From the NCBI GenBank assembly GCA_029247265.1, contig JAQWLN010000251.1:1-40951 (forward strand): DNA of 40,951 nt, in the 5' to 3' direction. The notes under the pieces are model-generated. The model ran no database searches. It worked only from the letters and a program-made list of their open reading frames with translations, and was not told where the DNA came from. The position numbers and the translations under genes were made by a program. The DNA is from Fuerstiella sp. GTDB lineage: Bacteria > Planctomycetota > Planctomycetia > Planctomycetales > Planctomycetaceae. Positions 37,390 through 40,951 of the stretch are shown here, one piece after another. Position 1 is the stretch's first letter. The number at the start of each line of letters is the position of its first letter.

Positions 37390-38433
37390 ATGTCATCTGC
37401 TCTTTATTCCCTGATCGATTCCGGAACAAAACTCTGGCTGGATTCGATCGATCCGGATCTGATTACTGAGAACAAACAGCTTGGAGCGACGGGAGCTACG
37501 TCCAATCCGATCATTATCGCCAATCTTCTGAAAACCGGCCGGTTTGATGACGTCATCGACGAGCTGATTGCCGAAGGTCTGTCAGCCGATGAAATTGCGT
37601 GGGCCCTGACGGATCGTCTGGTGCGCAGTGCGCAACAGGAGTTCCTGTCGGTTTGGGAGGCCACTTCCGGAAACGACGGCTATGTGAGCTTTGAACTCGA
37701 TCCGCTGCTCGAGGATCAGAAACTGACACACGGCCAACGAGTAGAACGCTACATTGAACTCGGCAAAGAATGGTCACAAGGTCACAGGAACCGGATGGTG
37801 AAGGTCCCGGCGACTCCAGCCGGGCTTGATTCCCTTGAAGAACTGTGTGCCGCCGGTGTCACCCTGAATGTGACGCTGATTTTCACAGAGCAACAGTATG
37901 TGCAGGCACGTGACGCAATTTGGCGCGGAGCCCAGCGCCGCGAGTCGCTGAACGGTTTCAAGAGTGTCTACAGCATCTTTGTGTCGCGCGTTGATGTGTA
38001 CACAGCTCAGCACGTTCCTGAACTCAGCCCGGCGACTGCGGGCCAGGTGGGAATCGTGAATGCTCAGAGAATCTGGCAGAAAAATCTCGATTTCTGGGCC
38101 GACAAAAATCTGCCGTTGCAGCAGGAGATTATCTTCGCCAGCACGGGGACAAAAAATCCGGAAGATGCTGCGTGGAAGTACGTGGCAGCACTGGCGGGCT
38201 CTGATATTCAAACAAATCCCCCCGCAACCAATCAGGCCATTGCCGAAAGCAATCAGACCTTCGAGCGACGCGTCGCTGTTCCGGCATCAGCAGAAGTGCA
38301 GCAGGAGATGGATCAGCATGTTGACTTCGCGAAGATGCAGCAGGTTCTCATGGAGGAAGGTGTTGAAAAATTTGTAAGTCCACAGAAGTCCCTGCTGGAG
38401 CTAATGCGGGCAAAGTGCGCGGCCAATTCTTAA
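37390..38433 (+). CDS. tal: Transaldolase
   Basis: Cytoplasmic pentose-phosphate enzyme, 347 aa, moving a dihydroxyacetone unit between sugar phosphates. The Schiff-base lysine is Lys138, in [11 protein letters not shown]. Other family parts are [16 protein letters not shown] near the start, [18 protein letters not shown], and SIFVSRVD followed by FASTGTKNP. This longer form, of about 340-370 residues with an extended C-terminal part, matches the bacterial class that includes the Tal subfamily paired with other pentose enzymes. Prs nearby uses ribose 5-phosphate from the same pathway. Confidence 0.95.
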   Translation: MSSALYSLIDSGTKLWLDSIDPDLITENKQLGATGATSNPIIIANLLKTGRFDDVIDELIAEGLSADEIAWALTDRLVRSAQQEFLSVWEATSGNDGYVSFELDPLLEDQKLTHGQRVERYIELGKEWSQGHRNRMVKVPATPAGLDSLEELCAAGVTLNVTLIFTEQQYVQARDAIWRGAQRRESLNGFKSVYSIFVSRVDVYTAQHVPELSPATAGQVGIVNAQRIWQKNLDFWADKNLPLQQEIIFASTGTKNPEDAAWKYVAALAGSDIQTNPPATNQAIAESNQTFERRVAVPASAEVQQEMDQHVDFAKMQQVLMEEGVEKFVSPQKSLLELMRAKCAANS

Positions 38434-38490
38434 TCGTAGGCGGTGCTGTTACCGGATGACCGAAAAACACAGAGGATGGGATTATTCACT

Positions 38491-39918
38491 ATGGTTCGCT
38501 TCAGATTTTCTGTTGCTGGTGTGATCGTGATACTCGGCTGTTGCGGAACATTGCTGGTAGCTGACGACGTCACATATTTCCGGCACGACAACGGAATCGC
38601 TGCGGACTCGTCCACACTGACGGCAGACTTTGGCGTGGAATCAAATCTTGTGTGGCGAGTGCCGTTGAATTCCGGCATTTCATCCCCGTGTGTGCATGGC
38701 GATCGTATCTTTGTCACGACGTTTGATAAAGAGTCCCGTGAATTGGCGACGGTCGCGCTCAATCGCGCTACGGGTGCCACATTATGGACCAGGGTGGTGC
38801 CGGCCGAACGAATCGAAGAGGTACACCAGGTTGGAAGTCCCGCATCGTGTACTCCCGCATGCGATGGCAAACGTGTCTATTCGTTCTTCGGCAGCTACGG
38901 ATTGCTCTGCCACGACATTGACGGACAGTTGTTATGGAAACGGCAACTTGGTCCGTTCCAGGACGAATTTGGAGCCAGTAGCTCACCGATACTGGTGGAC
39001 GATCTGTTGATCCTGAATCAGGATCACGATGTCGATTGCGTCCTGATGGCATTCGACAAACTGACGGGGAAAACGCGGTGGCAAATCCCACGTGATGGAT
39101 TCACTCGAAGTTATTCATCGCCGATTCTCGTGGAGACGGCGGATGATCGGTCACTCGTGGTCGCCGGGGCATTGAAGCTTGTGGCGTATGATATTAAGAC
39201 CGGCACACTGAAATGGTGGGTTAACGGTTTGTCGCGCATTGTTGACCCAACTCCCGTCTATGCAGAAGGCCTCGTCTACATCGCCACATGGACTCCGGGG
39301 GGCGACCCATCAAGCCGGATTGCGATGCAGCCTTATGACGAGGCATTGACGACCTATGACAACAATCAAGACGGTTTGATCGCAAAATCGGAGTTGTCGG
39401 AAGGTCCCGTGCTGCAACGGTTCTTTCGTATCGACCTTGATCAGGATGAAAAGCTCAGCCGGTTGGAATGGGGCAAACACGGGCGTGTGTTTGAGCTGGC
39501 CCAAAATGCGGCAACCGCCGTACGGCCGGGGGGAACAGGTGATATCACCGAATCCAACGTCGCATGGACATATCGGCGAGGGCTGCCGACAGTTCCCAGT
39601 TCTGTTGTTTATCGCGGCGTCATGTATATGGTCAAGGACAGCGGGATTATCACGACGCTGGACGCAGCGACCGGCGAATTAATCAAGCAGGGGCGTGCCC
39701 GAGGGCCGGGTAACTATTACGCGTCGCTGGTCGCTGGTGACGGCAAGGTTTACTTAATCAGCGAACGTGGCGTGATCACAGTGCTGACGGCTGATCGTGA
39801 CTGGTCCATTCTGTCCTCACATGATTTGGGTGAACGAGTTCTGGCAACGCCGGCTGTCCAGGACGGACGCATCTACCTGCGAACCGATGAAGCGATGTAC
39901 TGTTTTTCGAAGCCGTGA
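38491..39918 (+). CDS. PQQ-type beta-propeller with inserted EF-hands
   Basis: Exported protein of 475 aa. ATG 38491, with GGGAT upstream, gives a signal peptide (FSVAGVIVILGCCGTLLVA). Propeller blades of the PQQ/outer-membrane-type repeat include VALNRATGATLWTRVV, DIDGQLLWKRQLG, AFDKLTGKTRWQIP, AYDIKTGTLKWWV, TLDAATGELIKQG and DGRIYLRTDEAMYCF. A loop between blades carries calcium-binding EF-hand motifs, YDNNQDGLIAKSEL and DLDQDEKLSRLEW (about 288-330). No enzyme residues can be assigned. PQQ binding is not proven, and many such planctomycete propellers only bind partners. Starts at 38443 or 38476 would precede the signal peptide. Confidence 0.9.
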   Translation: MVRFRFSVAGVIVILGCCGTLLVADDVTYFRHDNGIAADSSTLTADFGVESNLVWRVPLNSGISSPCVHGDRIFVTTFDKESRELATVALNRATGATLWTRVVPAERIEEVHQVGSPASCTPACDGKRVYSFFGSYGLLCHDIDGQLLWKRQLGPFQDEFGASSSPILVDDLLILNQDHDVDCVLMAFDKLTGKTRWQIPRDGFTRSYSSPILVETADDRSLVVAGALKLVAYDIKTGTLKWWVNGLSRIVDPTPVYAEGLVYIATWTPGGDPSSRIAMQPYDEALTTYDNNQDGLIAKSELSEGPVLQRFFRIDLDQDEKLSRLEWGKHGRVFELAQNAATAVRPGGTGDITESNVAWTYRRGLPTVPSSVVYRGVMYMVKDSGIITTLDAATGELIKQGRARGPGNYYASLVAGDGKVYLISERGVITVLTADRDWSILSSHDLGERVLATPAVQDGRIYLRTDEAMYCFSKP

Positions 39919-39976
39919 ACGGTGATTACATAGAACGCCGGTTACGACGCCGCTGTTCGAGTTCGATTGGGATGAC

Positions 39977-40951
39977 ATGACCACAACTCGCCGACAGGTA
40001 CTGCACACACTTGGTCTTGGCAGTTTGGCAATGCTGCCCGGTCCGGCGGTATTACGGGCGGTCGGGCGCAGGAAGAAGTTGCCGGTCGCGGCCGTTGTCA
40101 GCACGTATTTTTCGAATTCACATGCTGATGTAATCGTCGGGAAAATTCTGGAAGGCTGGCGGCAGACGGGTGGCGCCGGTCCCGATCTGGAACTGGTGTC
40201 GCTGTATACCGACCAGGTGCACGCAAAGGATCTCAGCCGCGACCTGGCAAAGAAACACGGTTTTCGAATTGCAAAGACAATTGATGAGGCAGTGACGCTG
40301 GGGCGGGGCAGCGTGCCGGTCGCCGGGGTGCTGAGCATCGGTGAACACGGTGATTATCCGGACAACGACACGAAACAGAAAATGTATCCCCGGCGGCAGT
40401 TCTTCGACCGGATCGTCGCGGCAATGGAACGTTGCGGTGAGTTTGTGCCGATTTTTAATGACAAACATCTGTCCTGGAACTGGCCGGATGCCAAACACAT
40501 GTATGACACGGCCGCCGGTCGCGGAATTCCATTTATGGCCGGTTCGTCACTGCCCGTTGCCTGGCGATACCCGGCCAGCGAATTTCCCATCGATAGCGAA
40601 ATCGAAGACGCTATGGCCGTGGGTTACGGTGGAGCCGAAGCGTACGGTTTTCACGCGATCGAGGCACTGCAGTCCATCGTGGAACGACGTCGGGGAGGCG
40701 AAACCGGAGTCGTCGCGGTCTCGGCTCTGACAGGTGAACAGATATGGCAGGCAGAGAAAGAGGGCAAGTGGAATCGTCAGTTGCTGGCTTCAGCACTGGC
40801 GACGTTTGACGGGTCGCCGGAAAATCTCAGGGACCGGCTCAGTTCGGCCACGGCGGTGTTTTATCTGATCGAATACGCAGACGGCTTTCGTGCAACTGTG
40901 GCGATGCTGAACGGTGTCGCCGCGCAGTTTTCAGTGGCCTGCAGGTTACGC
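39977..40951 (+). CDS. Tat-exported planctomycete protein of unknown function, 3' end outside window
   Basis: The frame from ATG 39977 stays open to the end of the window (325 codons). A Tat-type leader (TTRRQVLHTLGLGSLAMLPG) precedes a well-conserved planctomycete domain. It starts with VAAVVSTYFSNSHADVIVGK, continues with SLYTDQVHAKDLS and SIGEHGDYPDN, then FFDRIVAAMERCG, PIFNDKHLSW, FMAGSSLPVAWR and GYGGAEAYGFHAIEALQ. A GETGVVAV segment follows. I recognise this as a conserved family with a Rossmann-like front half, but no activity is known to me. It follows the PQQ propeller by 58 nt on the same strand, so the two may be co-expressed. Confidence 0.85.
   Translation, partial: MTTTRRQVLHTLGLGSLAMLPGPAVLRAVGRRKKLPVAAVVSTYFSNSHADVIVGKILEGWRQTGGAGPDLELVSLYTDQVHAKDLSRDLAKKHGFRIAKTIDEAVTLGRGSVPVAGVLSIGEHGDYPDNDTKQKMYPRRQFFDRIVAAMERCGEFVPIFNDKHLSWNWPDAKHMYDTAAGRGIPFMAGSSLPVAWRYPASEFPIDSEIEDAMAVGYGGAEAYGFHAIEALQSIVERRRGGETGVVAVSALTGEQIWQAEKEGKWNRQLLASALATFDGSPENLRDRLSSATAVFYLIEYADGFRATVAMLNGVAAQFSVACRLR

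Overview
The window looks like chromosomal DNA of a marine-type planctomycete (class Planctomycetia). The evidence is the gene content: four Tat-exported DUF1501 proteins, two DUF1549/DUF1553 proteins with haem-type CxxCH motifs, an Ala-type secreted sulfatase, a tandem esterase/SMP-30 fusion, a PPC-domain protein, a cytochrome/WD40/coiled-coil protein, a PQQ-type propeller with EF-hands and a Tat-signal planctomycete protein of unknown function. GC is moderate by eye and Shine-Dalgarno motifs are variable. I see no tRNA, rRNA, CRISPR array, transposase or phage gene.

Layout. 1-620: no convincing gene. 621-4259 (+): large FtsX-type ABC permease. 4281-5263: two damaged minus-strand genes, a small membrane coiled-coil protein and a lipoprotein hydrolase. 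5270-10258 (-): a DUF1501 protein with a large inserted carbohydrate-binding-like domain, and a double-esterase/beta-propeller fusion. 10618-16497 (-): DUF1549/DUF1553 cytochrome protein, DUF1501 protein and sulfatase, probably one operon. 16797-18662: remnant of a Bat (aerotolerance-type) operon. A BatD-like gene is cut at its 3' side, a TPR gene is intact, and a VWA (BatA/BatB-like) gene is cut at its 5' side. A truncated plus-strand secreted-protein gene runs into the BatD breakpoint. 18730-19014 (+): ABM-fold monooxygenase. 19094-20449 (-): third DUF1501. 20563-22437 (+): FN3-like repeat protein with a C-terminal membrane anchor but no signal peptide, apparently missing its 5' end. 22584-24866: YdjY-domain protein, YkgJ-type cysteine-cluster protein, TatD nuclease.

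25337-34913 (+) is the most striking block: DUF1501, double-PPC protein, BIG2/DUF1549/DUF1553 protein with two haem-like motifs, and a cytochrome/WD40 protein with a ~430-residue coiled coil. All four carry export signals. The block sits behind a near-consensus promoter framed by inverted repeats. I read it as one exported multiprotein system of unknown function. Downstream are housekeeping genes surE, prs and tal, then a PQQ-propeller/EF-hand protein and a Tat-signal protein that runs off the right end.

Two themes stand out: modular exported planctomycete machinery (DUF1501 with its partners), and gene decay concentrated in two short segments (about 4.3-5.3 kb and 16.6-20.6 kb) next to intact modules.
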